64,000 bases of DNA, taken from Cephalotus follicularis (taxonomy: Eukaryota > Streptophyta > Magnoliopsida > Oxalidales > Cephalotaceae). The translations under genes were made by a program, and so were the position numbers. The stretch's first letter is position 1; every line of letters begins with the position of its first letter. Shown here piece after piece: positions 21,592-33,233 of this stretch. The notes below the pieces were generated by a model. It searched no databases. It saw nothing but the letters and a program-made list of their open reading frames with translations, and was not told the DNA's origin. Location: contig BDDD01002909.1 of the NCBI GenBank assembly GCA_001972305.1, positions 32,927-96,926 on the forward strand. The letters run 5' to 3'.

Positions 21592-23294
21592 TGTTAGAGA
21601 TGAAGTGCTGCGAGCCAGTGTCGAGCTAGTATGTACTTTATCTTGTATAAACAATTTATAAATCCAATAAATATGTTTATGTTTTATCAATGGCTATGAG
21701 TTCGTTTCATTAATACATGCTTTATTAATTGTAAATGAATGTCCTGGAATAAAGTTAGAGAACCAAGTTCATGATGAGATCGTGATGTAAGAGTTAGAAT
21801 CTCGGTGTACTTTATTTTGAATCTTCCTGGTCATAGGATTGACACTCAGGGCATGATCAATCCGGATAAACCAGCACGTACTGTCGGATCGGTAAGCAGA
21901 GGGTGACTGATCTCACACTCACTTGCATGGATGATGCTATGAAAACTACGTGGGTGCTCATTTAATGAGTTCACTGAAGGTGACTGTATATGGAATATCT
22001 GTATGGAGTTTTACTTACATATCAGACAGAATTCTAGTTTTACAACAGTGCATGTGGTCCTTGGACATGAGCCGTCACTGGATGTCTTGTGCATAGGGTG
22101 CTGTATTTTGATGATGCTTAAATACATATTCTATGAAGTGTATACAGGCATTAGTTGGACATAGTACGCTTATGTATGGAGGCATGTGAACTGGCAACAA
22201 TGAATCCATTGCTTCTAGTAAAAGAAGATTATGCTCAGGATGATTTTTATTAGCGATTAAACGTCTGGCCAGGCTAGCCACGATATCAATAATGTGATAT
22301 CATTGGTTGAATATTAGAGGGGCACCTCTAATATTATTAAGGCTAATGAAAGATAGTCACGAGGCTAAAGATTAAATTATTGGGGTCTGATATAATCCGT
22401 ATCCTAGATTTAATTAGAGCATTGTCAATGGAAGACTATACACGCATGTACCAGTAAATAGTGGTTCACAAATGATTCATATTACATGGGGGTCGTTGTG
22501 CATTGCTAGATGTCGATGTCGATCAGTAGGATGTCCGAGATTAAATTGATAAATTAATTTTGGAAGAAAAAGAATTAAAAGAGTTTTAATTCAATATATT
22601 CAAGAAAATATTTTTATGTGATAATAAATATTTAATTGGATAAATTGTGAACGTCACAATTTTAATCCTACGGCTAGCGTAATAGTGAACCCATAGGGTC
22701 ACACACAATACGGGCTAATATTTCCAACACGTGATGAGAGAAAAATAATTGGGATGTTATTTCCTAATTATATTTAATTAATGAGATTAAGGAAAGTAGA
22801 AGTCAAAAAGGAGGGAAAGACTATTCAAGGAAGAATCATGAATGCATTAGGAAACCCTAAGCATGATAGGATAAGAGTTTGTGTCAGCAATTATATATAG
22901 AACAACCCCCTTGTTGGACGTTGTTTTCTCTCCTCTCTCTTATATACAATCAAGAGTTGAAAGTTTGGGAAACCTGGTATTAGAAATTGAAGCTTGGTGT
23001 GGATACCTTAGAGGCTTTCTATACTTGGAAGCTAGAACCATTTAATCCATTCCAGAAGTAGCTGTTCTTTTGGAAGCAAGAAGATTCATTGGAAGAAGGA
23101 AGGAGTCGCTCCATTCATGTGAGTAATTCCGCCCGCTCCTCCCTATTGTTTTACATCTAACTATATATGTATGCTCAAAAGATCCTAGAAACGAACCATA
23201 TGGCTTGATATTCATGAGATGATCACACAATATATGTTTTAGGGTTTTATGCATATATATATTTTATTGTATAAATCACCATAAGGTTCCAACA
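21592..23294 (+). repeat. Copia A 3' LTR
   Basis: Starts TGTTAGAGATGAAG and ends AAGGTTCCAACA, 1703 bp. It has no GTCGAC motif field, unlike most other LTRs here. A diverged reverse-strand relative lies at 50840-51560. Its 5' partner was not found. Confidence 0.85.
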
Positions 23295-23580
23295 AAAGAT
23301 AGGTAGTCGGTGGCAGTACTATCTCGGGCCGGAAGGGCAGAATAGTACTCAGACCTACGGATTGATTGTCCCTATGGACAGTTATGAATTGATTTATGGA
23401 TTGTATGTAGGCCAATGGCCTTTGATGTGATTAGGACTAGCCAAGTATACCCCGCTTAGGGACGGTTGGTGCATAGAAGTTGTCCATAATTGGCATTCAT
23501 GCATATAACATGCCATGCATATATATATGGTTATACTGTTGCATTACATGGCATACTGTTATATTGTTTCCTCACATGGC
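23295..23580 (+). repeat. F-family gypsy LTR fragment (F1)
   Basis: AAAGATAGGTAGTCGGTGG through CACATGGC matches 47432-47678 plus 50110-50170 of F2. It is bounded left by copia A and right by element D, so both probably inserted into it. Confidence 0.8.
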
Positions 23581-24003
23581 TGATTAGCATAAAAATGTAT
23601 TCTTTTTAATGAGTTATTTATTATATTTTTATGGTTGGAACATATTACTTTGGTGGTATTTGATTGACTTTCAAGTAAGAATCCAAAAGATCAAAATGTA
23701 GAAACATGAGTCAAATTGGCGCAAATTGAGAGAAAATGGACCAAAGATTGAAGAATTGGCAAAATTCTACAAAAAACAGAGCAGGGCGTCAACGCCTAAA
23801 CTTTAAGCGTTGACGCCTACCTCTGAAGCGCTGATGTGACGACCCAAATTCCCTTTTGTACTGTTTATGCATACATTGTACCGTATTGTACTGTATCAAA
23901 TTGTATTGAATTGAGATATTCTTATACCTATTGTTATTGTATTGGTTATATGCATGTATAATCGGGATTTTGGGCTAAGTATCGGAGAGTTGGTCGAATT
24001 GAC

Positions 24004-24010
24004 TATATAA
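24004..24010 (+). promoter_or_regulatory. Element C TATA box (5' LTR)
   Basis: TATATAA, conserved at 30711-30717 in the 3' LTR. A CT-rich leader follows. Confidence 0.7.
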
Positions 24011-24532
24011 GTCAATTTCTCACTCTCATTCTCTCATTCTTTGATTCTTCTCCCTTTCTCTATCCTTCTCCCTCTCTCTCTCTTGCTGGCAGCCTCCCTC
24101 CATCTCCATAGCAACTCCTGATTGCATCTCCTTCAACAAGGATACCGATTGCAAGTGTGGTTTGCCGATTGAGTGACAGAGCAGCTGATTCTTGGGTGAT
24201 TTCAGCCGATTGATCGATCAATAGCTCAACTTTTGAAGCTTTATTGAAGGTAGTACTTCCCTACTGGATTGCCTATTGCTTAATTGCATAATTGATTGAA
24301 TGATTGATTGAATTGAGTGATTGTATAGCATTGAATTGAAAAACTAGGGTTTTATATATTTCCTTGATCTTACTGATCTAGGAGGATTGAAACTAAATTT
24401 TGAAGGTTGTAACAAGTTTTACTAATCCCAAATGATTGATTTTAAACCTTGGTTTTCAAAGAATGGCTTTAAATTGTATTTTGGTATGAGATTGGCTGGT
24501 TTTTCTGCAATAAACTCAACCCTGCCCAACAA

Positions 24533-24903
24533 AGACATCGACCCCTAGCCCATGGACGTCGATGTCTTTCGCTTCAGAGTGTTGTATTTGTGATTCCGTA
24601 GCAAAGACATCGACGTCTTTGAAAGATATTGACGTCTTTACCGCGAGACGTCTTTCCCCAGAAAAGATATCGATGCCGAACATCGATGCGCATTCCTAGG
24701 CTATTTTTATTGAAACGCTTCGACGTCTTTCTCAAAGGACATCGACATCTTTCTGCCAGATCTCTACACAAAAAGAGAAAGACATCGATGTCTTTCAAAG
24801 ACATCGACGTCTTTCAAAGACATCGACGTCTTTCAAGGACATCGACGTCTTTCCCCCATTTTACATATGTGTCAACTTCTTTCACCAAGGACATCGACGC
24901 CTA
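24533..24903. repeat. ATCGACGTC palindrome field in C 5' LTR
   Basis: About sixteen units of AGACATCGACGTCTTT and variants (ACATCGATGTCTTT, ACGTCGATGTCTTT, CATCGACGCC). Four units at 24780-24852 are almost contiguous; the rest have irregular spacers. Confidence 0.88.
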
Positions 24904-26149
24904 ATGGACTGAAAGGAGTTTTTAACTACTTTAAAGCTAGTTTTCAACTTCTTTTCACAAAGCCACTTGACTGGAGCCTCACTTGAGGTGTTCAAGTGTT
25001 TGAAAATGGTTTTAATGATTGTACTGACCGATTGATTGCTTGAGTCATGAGTGATGTGAGTCTAAGTCGGTAAGTTGGACGCACATTCCCAACCCTCCAT
25101 TAGATACCGTCACTCATTGACTTTGCTTATTGACATTGTAATGATATTGTACTGACATGATTGATTATATTGTATGGATCCTATAGAGCGACCTTATGAT
25201 TCGTGTCGGCATGTTAGGTTGTTGACTCTGTCCACCTATTTCGTCGATCGTTTCATTCACTGTATTGTATTGACTCGCTGACAAGCGGTACCGATTGATT
25301 GTCGATTGATGCTCCCTTGAGGCCGTAGCTTCCTAACGGTATCAGTAGCTCCATGAATTGTAGCTCATCGAGACTGTATTGACCCAGCCATAGGCTGGAA
25401 GATCTATGAGTCCTAGACCTGATCAATCTGAGAACCGTAAATAGATCTCCCACCCTTTTTGAAGGACTACCTTCCGTGGGATTGATCACTGCTAACTGAT
25501 TGACATCGTATTGACCCGGGGTCGCATGCTCTATAGGATATTGATTGATTGATTGGTTGGGTCTTTTATATACCACCATTGAGTGTCTGCCATTGATTGA
25601 TTGTTATAGATCCTATCCATATGCTCTGTTATGGGCCATTGTCATACGGGTAGTCTGATCGCCAACTGTACATATGCATTTGTCATGTCATGCATTGATA
25701 TTGTACACTGCACATTATTATTGCATAGATTGTCACCGATATTGCACATTGTACATGCATACATGCTGCATGAGGTTTCTGCTTAGCCAGTGTGGCTAAC
25801 CCCATCCTTCGGGGTGGGGCTGTATTGTACTTTTGTTTGCGGCATAGGTAGGGCAGCAGGTAGCAGCGGACAGAACGACTGAAGACTCGTTTTGATTGCA
25901 CGACTGCTTGGGTATCACGGAGCTGGTTGTGAGATATTGTAGTGAAACATTAAAATGTATTGTATTGTAAAGGATTTGTGTTGTATTGTATTGTATGGAT
26001 GGATTGATATTGTATCTTCCGCTTCATGATATGTACTGCGAAGTTTTAAGTTTTTCCGTATTTTTATATTGTTAGTCCCGACCATTGTATTGTTATTGGA
26101 TTGAGAGTAATGCCACGTGTCCACCCTGCAGGCGCGGGGTGTTACAGAA

Positions 26150-26161
26150 TGGTATCAGAGA
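26150..26161 (+). other. Primer binding site of element C
   Basis: TGGTATCAGAGA lies three bases after the LTR and matches the initiator tRNA-Met site except for its last base. Confidence 0.9.
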
Positions 26162-26253
26162 CATTGGTTTTCCTGCTAGCTAGGTATATTAATGCGTTGA
26201 TTGAGATTGACCGAATGGATTTGCATAGAGATTGATATAGAATTTGAAAGAGA

Positions 26254-27348
26254 TTGTATCTGATCATCCCGTTGTTGAGCCACTTCTTAAAGTTGCAGCC
26301 TCCAGCATTTGTAGGACTCCCTGATCCTACTCTTGCTGAGTCCTGGCTAACCCATTTGGAGAAGATCTTTGAGGTCATGGGATGTGATGATGAACAGAAA
26401 TTAGTATTGGCATTGTATATGTTCCAAGGAGAAGCCGAGCACTGGTGGGCTATAGTTAACACAGATTGGACAAGGAATGGTATAGGTCGCTCTTGGGATG
26501 CCTTCAAAAGAGAATTCAATGCAAGGTATTACCCTCAGGTAGAGACAGACAGAAGAGAGATTGAATTTGCTTACTCGGTACAAGGAAGCATGACAGTTGC
26601 TGAGTACGAGGCGAGATTCATGTAGTTAGCCCGATTTGCCCTATACTTAGTGGAAGGCCAAGAGCGTAGAGCAAAGAAGTTCCTTCGGGGACTGAGATTG
26701 GATTTGAGAAGGCAACTGATTCCCTTGGGTTTGACCTCCATATCGGATATTTCTTCCCGAGCTATGTAGCTTGAGGATATTGCAGCTGAGGCTAAATTGA
26801 TGAGAGATATAGCATGCACCAGGCATACTCCTTCTTCTGGGCAGAGTGGTAGTGACAGTGGCAGTGCTAAATCGCAGAAGACTGATAGTAGCCCCTCACC
26901 TGGTTCTCATGGTAGCAATCAGGATAGCGGAAACTCGTCCCGTTCTCGGAGGAGAGGCAGATCGAGGAACGCACGTCGAGGTGACCGATCTTCAGCACCT
27001 AGTCAGGGTACACCCTCCAGAATCTCTGGGAGTGGTAATCAGAGTGCTACGGTTCCTTGTGTGCATTAGACCAACCATACTTCTGAGAATTGTAGATGGT
27101 TCTTGGGCCATTGCTTGGTTTGTGGTGGTTCCGACCACAATACTAGAGATTGTCCTCGGAGTTCTCGTCCTAGAGGATTTGATCAAACACAGCGGTCACC
27201 GCCCCCACCGGGACCGACAGCCAGTGTACCGTCTTCTTCCTGTGGGACTTCGCAGTCCAGAAGGAAAGGGCCTATGAGTTCTGCTCCACAGTTCAGGCTA
27301 GAGTGTTTGCTATGGAATCAAGTGCTACAGCAGGGTCAGATGTTGTGA
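26254..27348 (+). pseudogene. Element C gag, N-terminally deleted and broken
   Basis: The capsid core is clear: LQPPAFVGLPDPTLAESWLTHLEKIF begins only about 130 bases after the primer binding site, whereas in B the same core lies over 400 bases after it. The gag N-terminus has therefore been lost. ALYMFQGEAEHWWAIVN and WDAFKREFNARYYP follow. TAG codons at 26623, 26767 and 27067 break the frame. After a basic Ser-Arg-rich tract (26930-27000) comes one intact zinc knuckle, CLVCGGSDHNTRDC, at about 27115. A frame change separates gag from pol near 27310. Confidence 0.88.
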
Positions 27349-30300
27349 TTGAGGTATCCACACCTCTTGGTGAGTCAGCGACCACTGATCGACTGTGCAG
27401 AGATTGTATTGTAGAGATTTATGATCGTTGCTTGTTAGCCGATCTTATTGTTTTACCGATGGATGGCCTAGATGTGATTATTGGCATGGATTGGTTGTCT
27501 GCTAGCTCTACTCAGGTGGATTGTCATCGGAAAGTAGTGGTTTTCAGTCCTCCAGGACGACCACCTTTTCGGTTTCTTGGCACCTTAGAGCCATTGTTTG
27601 TTCCAATGATTTCGGCTTTGTATGCGGACAGATTGTTACGACAGGGATGCCAGGGGCTTCTGGCATATGTGCTCGATACAGACAGATGGCGGCCGAAACT
27701 GGAAGATATTCCAGTGGCTTGCGAGTTCGGAGATGTTTTTCCTCGGGATTTTACGTCGTTGCCGCCAGACAGAGAGATAGAGTTTGTGATTGATTTGGTA
27801 CAGGGAACTACACCGATTTCTCGAGCACCGTACAGAATGGCACCGATAGAATTGAAAGAGTTAAAGATACAGTTACAGAATCTTCATGACAAATATTTTA
27901 TAAGACCTAGTGCTTCACCCTGGGGAGCACCTGTTCTTTTTGGCAAGAAGAAAGATGGATCGCTCCGTATGTGTACTGACTACCGACAGCTCAATAAAGT
28001 TACAGTGAAGAATAAGTACTCTCTATCGTACATTGATGAGCTATTCGACCAGCTTAGAGGAGCGACAGTGTTTTCTAAGCTCGACTTGAGATCGGGCTAC
28101 CACCAGTTGAAAGTCAGACCGGAGGATTTTCCAAAGACGGCTTTCAGATCAAGATATGGCCATTATGATTTCTTGGTTATGCCTTTCGGTGTGACTAACG
28201 CTCCCGCGGATTTCATAGACCTGATGATCCGAGTGTTTAGATAGTATCTGGATCAGTTCATTGTAGTGTTCATTGATGAGGAGCATGCCCAGCACCTCTA
28301 CATTGTATTGCAGACATTGAAGGATCATCAATTGTATGCCAAATTCAACAAGTGTGAGTTTTGGTTATCAGAGGTTACTTTTCTTGGGCATATTGTTTCT
28401 GGTAACGGTTTATCAGTGGATCCATCAAAAGTAGAGGCAGTGAAAGATTGGAAACGACCGACGAATGCTTCCAAAGTTCGCAGCTTCTTGGGTTTAGCAG
28501 GGTATTATCGTTGGTTTGTTGAGGGATTTTCCCATATTGCTACACCATTGACCAGATTGACATAGAAGAATGTTGCCTTTGTATGGGATAGTGATTGTGA
28601 AAGAAGTTTTGAAGAGTTGAAAGATAGATTGATTTCCACTCCTGTCCTAGCCTTGCCAGACGGGAACGAAGACTTTGTTGTATACACCGATGCTTCTAGA
28701 AAGGGGCTTGGTTGCGTTCTTATGCAATACAGTAAAGTAATTTCATATGCATCGAGGAAGATCAAACCACACAAAGAAAGTTACCCAGTGCATGACTTGG
28801 AGTTGGCGGCCATTGTCCTTACTCTTGGGAAATGGCGCCACTACCTTTATGGGACCAAGTTCACAGTTTTCACAGATCATGGGAGTTTGAGATATCTCTT
28901 TTCACAGAAGGAATGAACATAAGACAAAGAAGGTGGTTTGAGCTTCTTAATGATTATGATTGTGACATTAAATACCATCCGGGAAAAGCAAATGTCGTTG
29001 CAGATGCATTGAGTCACAAGCTATCTTGTATGACTCTTTCCCATATTCGTGTGCAACCTGCATTACTTGAACGGATTAGAGATGCTCAGATAGTGGACAT
29101 TGAATTGAAGAAAGTGGCTACTACTATTGATGAGGGATTGAAACCCAATTTCTCTCTATCTACAGATGGGTTATTGAGATACCGGAACAGGATTTGCATT
29201 CCAGTCGATAGCGAGTTGAAGGAAGGGCTTATTTCTCAAGCTCATAAATCTATTCTCTCTATCCATCCAGGAAGTACGAAGATGTATCGTGACCTGAAAC
29301 TTAGCTATTAGTGGATTGGCATGAAGAGAGATATCGCGGAATTTGTATCGAGATGCCTCACTTGTCAACAAGTAAAGGCAGAGCACCAGAGACCGGTAGG
29401 CCTTCTTTAGCCTTTACTCATTCCTGAGTGGAAATGGGAGCACATTACCATGGATTTCGTGTCCGGGTTACCTCTGACTCGTGACAGACATGATGGTATA
29501 TGGGTTATTGTCGATCGGCTCACGAAGTCAACCCACTTTCTACCGATTCAGATGACTTATTCTAGAGAAAAGTTGTCCAGTTTGTTCATGAAAGAGATTG
29601 TTAAAGCACATGGAGCTCCTGTCAGCATTGTTTCGAACCGAGACTCTCGCTTCACTTCAGGGTTTTGGAGGAAGTTACAGGCAGCTATGGGTACAGAATT
29701 GAGTTTTAGTACTACTTTTCATCCCCAAACAGATGGTTTGTCCGAAAGGACCATTCAGACATTGGAGGACATGCTTCGTGCATGCGTTCTCGACTTTGGA
29801 GGTAGTTGGGATGACTACTTACATTTGATTGAGTTATCGTATAACAATAGTTATCACGAGAGCTCCCTATGAAGTCCTATATGGTAGGAAGTGTCGATTG
29901 CCAGTTTGTTGGGATCAGGTCGGTGAAAAGAGTATTTTGGGGCCAGAGATTGTACAGATTACTGCAGAGAAAGTGAAATTGATTAAAGACCGATTGATTT
30001 TTGCACAGAGTAGACAGAAAAGCTATGCTGATGTTCATCGCAGAGGCTTGGAGTTTAGTATGGGTGACCATGTTTTCCTCAAAGTGTCGCCCACTAAAGG
30101 AGTCATGAGATTCGGGAAGAAAGGGAAGCTTTCACCTCATTTTATTGGACCTTTTGAGGTATTGGATCAGATTGGATGACTTCTTACAGGCTTGTCTTGC
30201 CTCCAGCATTGTCGGGAGTCCATGATCTGTTCCATGTTTCTCAATTGAGGAGATATGTTCAAGATCCTTCACACATCATTGAGTACTGTCATATTTAGCT

Positions 30301-30478
30301 GGAACCTGACTTATCGTTTATTGAGATTCCTATACAGATTGTTGACAGACATATCAGAGTATTGAGGAACAAGACCATTCCTTTGGTCAGTGTTCTAGGG
30401 CAGTATCATGGTTCAGTGGAGCGCACCTGGGAGTGCGAGGACGATATGAGAGAGACATATCCCTTCCTATTTGACTGA
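27303..30478 (+). pseudogene. Element C protease-RT-RNase H-integrase-chromodomain, broken
   Basis: Protease remains near 27470-27500 (IIGMDWLSA), without its N-terminal active-site part in frame. Reverse transcriptase runs open from 27740 to 28244. Its catalytic stretch reads [10 protein letters not shown], so about ten residues including the second Asp are deleted near 28278. RNase H is near 28680 ([15 protein letters not shown]); a frame change near 28914 follows. Integrase has CLTCQQVK near 29356 and HPQTDGLSERTIQT near 29722, with a frame change near 29865. A chromodomain-like end (ERTWECEDDMRETYPFLF) stops at 30478. The nonsense codons not explained by frame changes are all TAG. Confidence 0.9.
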
Positions 30479-30517
30479 TCAATCGATTGACTGGTGAATC
30501 TGGGGACCAGATTCTTT

Positions 30518-30531
30518 TAAGGAGGGGAGAA
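30518..30531 (+). other. Polypurine tract of element C
   Basis: AAGGAGGGGAGAA precedes the 3' LTR start TGTGATGACCC. Confidence 0.85.
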
Positions 30532-31226
30532 TGTGATGACCCGAATTCCCTTTTGTATTGTTCATGCATACATTGTACCGTATTGTACTATATCGAATTG
30601 TATTGAATTGAGGTATTCTTATACCTATTGTTATTGTATTGGTTCTATGAATGTATAGTCGGGATTTTGGGCTGAGTATCAGAGAGTTGGTCGAATTGAC
30701 TATATAAGTCAATTTCTCACTCTCATTCTCTCATTCTTTCATTCTTCTCCCTCTCTCTATCCTTCTACCTCTCTCTCTCTTGCTGGCAGCCTCCCTCCAT
30801 GTCCATAGCAGCTCCTGATTGCATCTCCTTCAACAAGGATACCGATTGCAAGTGTGGGTTGCCGATTGAGTGACAGAGCAGCTGATTCTTGGGTGATTTC
30901 AGTCGATTGACCGATCGATAGCTCAACTTTTGAAGCTTCCTTGAATGTAGCACTTCCCTACTTGATTGCCTATTGCTTAATTGCATAATTGATTGAATGA
31001 TTGATTGAATTGAGTGATTGCATTGCATTGAATTGAAAAACTAGGGTTTTATTGATTCCCTTGATCTAACTGATCTAGGAGGATTAAAACTGAATTTTGA
31101 ATGTTGTAACAAGTTTTACTAACCTCAAATGATTGGTTTGAAACCTTGATTTTCGAAGAATGGCTTTAAATTGTATTTTGGTATGAGATTGGCTGGTTTT
31201 TCTGCACAAAACTCGACTCTGCCCAG

Positions 31227-31595
31227 CAAAGACATCGACCCCTAGCCCATGGACGTCGATGTCTTTCACTTTAGAGTGTTGTATCTGTGATTCCGCAGCA
31301 AAGACATCGACGTCTTTGTAAGACATCGACATCTTTGCCTCGAGATGTCTTTCCCCAGAAAAGACATCGATGCCGAACATCGACGCGCATTCCCAGGCTA
31401 TTTTTATTAAAACGCGTCGACGTCTTTCTTCACGGGCATCGCCATCTTTCGGCCAGATCTCTACACAAATAGAGAAAGACATCGATGTCTTTTAAAGACA
31501 TCGATGTCTTTTAAAGACATCGACGTCTTTTAAAGACATCGACGTCTTTCCCCCATTTTACAGATGCGTCGACGTCTTTCACCAAGGACATCAAC
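31227..31595. repeat. ATCGACGTC palindrome field in C 3' LTR
   Basis: Same layout as the 5' copy, with four near-contiguous units at about 31475-31550. Substitutions differ from unit to unit between the two LTRs. Confidence 0.88.
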
Positions 31596-32462
31596 GCCTA
31601 ATGGACTGAAAGGAGTTTTTAACTACTTTAAAGCTGGTTTTCAACTTCTTTTCACATTGCCACTAGACTGGAGCCTCACTTGAAGTGTTCAAGTGTTTGA
31701 AAACGGTTTTTATAATTGTACTGACTGATTGATTGCTTGAGTCATGAGTGATGTGAGTCTAAGTCGGTAAGTTGGACGCACATTCCCAACCCACCATTAG
31801 ATACCATCACTCATTGACTTTGCTTATTGACATTGTAATGATTTTGTATTGACATGATTGATTGTATTGTATGGATCTTATAGAGCGACCTTATGATTCG
31901 TGTCGGCATGTTAGGTTGTTGACTCTGTCCACCTATTTCGTCGATCGTTTCATTCACTGTATTGTATTGACCCGCTGATGAGCGGTACCGATTGATTGTC
32001 GATTGATGCTCCCTTGAGGCCGTAGCTCCCTAACGGTATCAGTAGCTCCCTCGGTTGTAGCTCATCGCGACTGTATTGACCCAGCCATAGGCTGGAAGAT
32101 CTATGAGTCCCAGACCTGATCAATCTGAGAACCATAGATAGATCTCCCACCCTTTTTGAAGGACTACCTTCCGTGGGATTGATCACTGCTAACTGATTGA
32201 CATCGTATTGACCTGAGGTCACATGCTCTATAGGATATTGATTGATTGATTGGGTGTTTTATACACCACCATTGAGTGTCTGCCATTGATTGATTGTTAT
32301 AGATCCTATCCGTATGCTCTGTTATGGGTCATTGTTGTTGAGTCACAATCATGGGGAGATTGTTGAGTCTCAATAATATGTTTTAATGATTACAAATTTG
32401 CATTTAACTTTGTTGCTTGATGTGCAAGATATTACAAAGTTCCACAAAAGGAAAAACCAATA

Positions 32463-32900
32463 TGCAAGGAAAAGACATTGACCTTCCAGAAATAACATCG
32501 ACGTCCGTACAGAAGACATCGACGCCTTTCAAGAAGACATCGACGTCTTTAGTGTCAGAAGCTACTGATCAAACTTTAAATGAAGACATCGATCCTTTCT
32601 CACAAAGACATCGACGTCCGTACAAAAGACATCGATCCCTTTCCTAAGACATCGACGTCTTTCAAGACCAATCTGCCAAAACTAGAAAAGACATCGACCC
32701 ATGAAGAAGAAGTCGACGTGATGTTCAAAGATTCAACTGCCTGGACATTTCCCAGAAATGACATCGACGCCTTTAAAAAGACATCGATGTCTTTTTAAAT
32801 GGATTGACCCGGGAATTCAGGAACGGCTACTTGGCGCACTTACAACGGGTAGTAACAGTCAAAGACATCGACGCCTTTATAAAGACATCGACGTCTTTCT
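32463..32900. repeat. ATCGACGTC palindrome field in E 5' LTR
   Basis: About fourteen units: AGACATCGACGTCTTT, AGACATCGACGCCTTT, ACATCGACGTCCGTAC (twice), AGACATCGATCCTTTC and others, with mixed spacers. The same word dominates gypsy element C. Confidence 0.88.
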
Positions 32901-32988
32901 GTCAGCAGAGACAAAAACAGGCTGCATCAACATATTTTTATATCCAAAATGCCCAAGACTTTTGCAACGGCTAGAATCAAGATAAAGC

Positions 32989-32996
32989 TATAAATA
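32989..32996 (+). promoter_or_regulatory. Element E TATA box (5' LTR)
   Basis: TATAAATA, also at 36166-36173 in the 3' LTR. The motif field lies upstream, unlike in element C. Confidence 0.75.
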
Positions 32997-33180
32997 CAAG
33001 CCAATGATGAAGATTCAAGTGACTTGAAACAAGAGAGAAGAAATTTGCTCTAACTCTTATCTCTTTACTTACAATTGCATTATTTGTTCTTGTGTGGATT
33101 GTTTAGTTTCATAATTTAATTTGTTATTTCCGCTAACAAATTTTGCTGTTTAAGGTTGCCATACATACATTACTTTCAGT

Positions 33181-33192
33181 TGGTATCAGAGC
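33181..33192 (+). other. Primer binding site of element E
   Basis: TGGTATCAGAGC, complementary to initiator tRNA-Met, lies two bases after the LTR. Confidence 0.93.
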
Positions 33193-33233
33193 GGTTATCT
33201 CATTTTTCTTAATTGTTAGAGATATAAAGATCC

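Larger units (their letters stand above)
3049..23294 (+). mobile_element. Ty1/copia element A (decayed, 5' LTR not found)
   Basis: The order gag, integrase, reverse transcriptase, RNase H is that of copia. The 3' side is clear: polypurine tract at 21577-21591 and an LTR to 23294. The 5' side is not: I find neither a copy of the 3' LTR nor an initiator-Met primer binding site before gag. The left limit 3049 is the point where sequence changes to a TGTAATGCCCGG block and is arbitrary. Gypsy element B interrupts the reverse transcriptase at 6440-20559. The right end abuts F-type LTR sequence, so A probably inserted into an F-family LTR. Confidence 0.75.
23835..26146 (+). repeat. Element C 5' LTR
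   Basis: TGTGACGACCC to GGGGTGTTACA, 2312 bp. A TATA box (TATATAA, 24004-24010) lies 170 bases in and is followed by a pyrimidine-rich stretch, so transcription probably starts near 24035. The rest of the LTR, with the TCGA motif field, would then be within the RNA leader. Confidence 0.93.
32336..33178 (+). repeat. Element E 5' LTR
   Basis: 843 bp, with TATAAATA at 32989-32996 and the TCGA motif field upstream of it. Relative to the 3' LTR it lacks about 920 bp after GAAATTTG near 33048; a TTTG repeat at both deletion edges suggests loss between short direct repeats. Confidence 0.92.

Noticed and set aside
24533..24903. CRISPR-like repeats with unique spacers
   Set aside because: Spacing is irregular, units degenerate, and the context is an LTR in a plant genome with no cas genes.
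32417..32647. 76-codon frame, repeated at 35595-35825
   Set aside because: It is translated from the ATCGACGTC field of the E LTR; the repeated Thr-Ser and Asp-Ile-Asp words come from the DNA motif.
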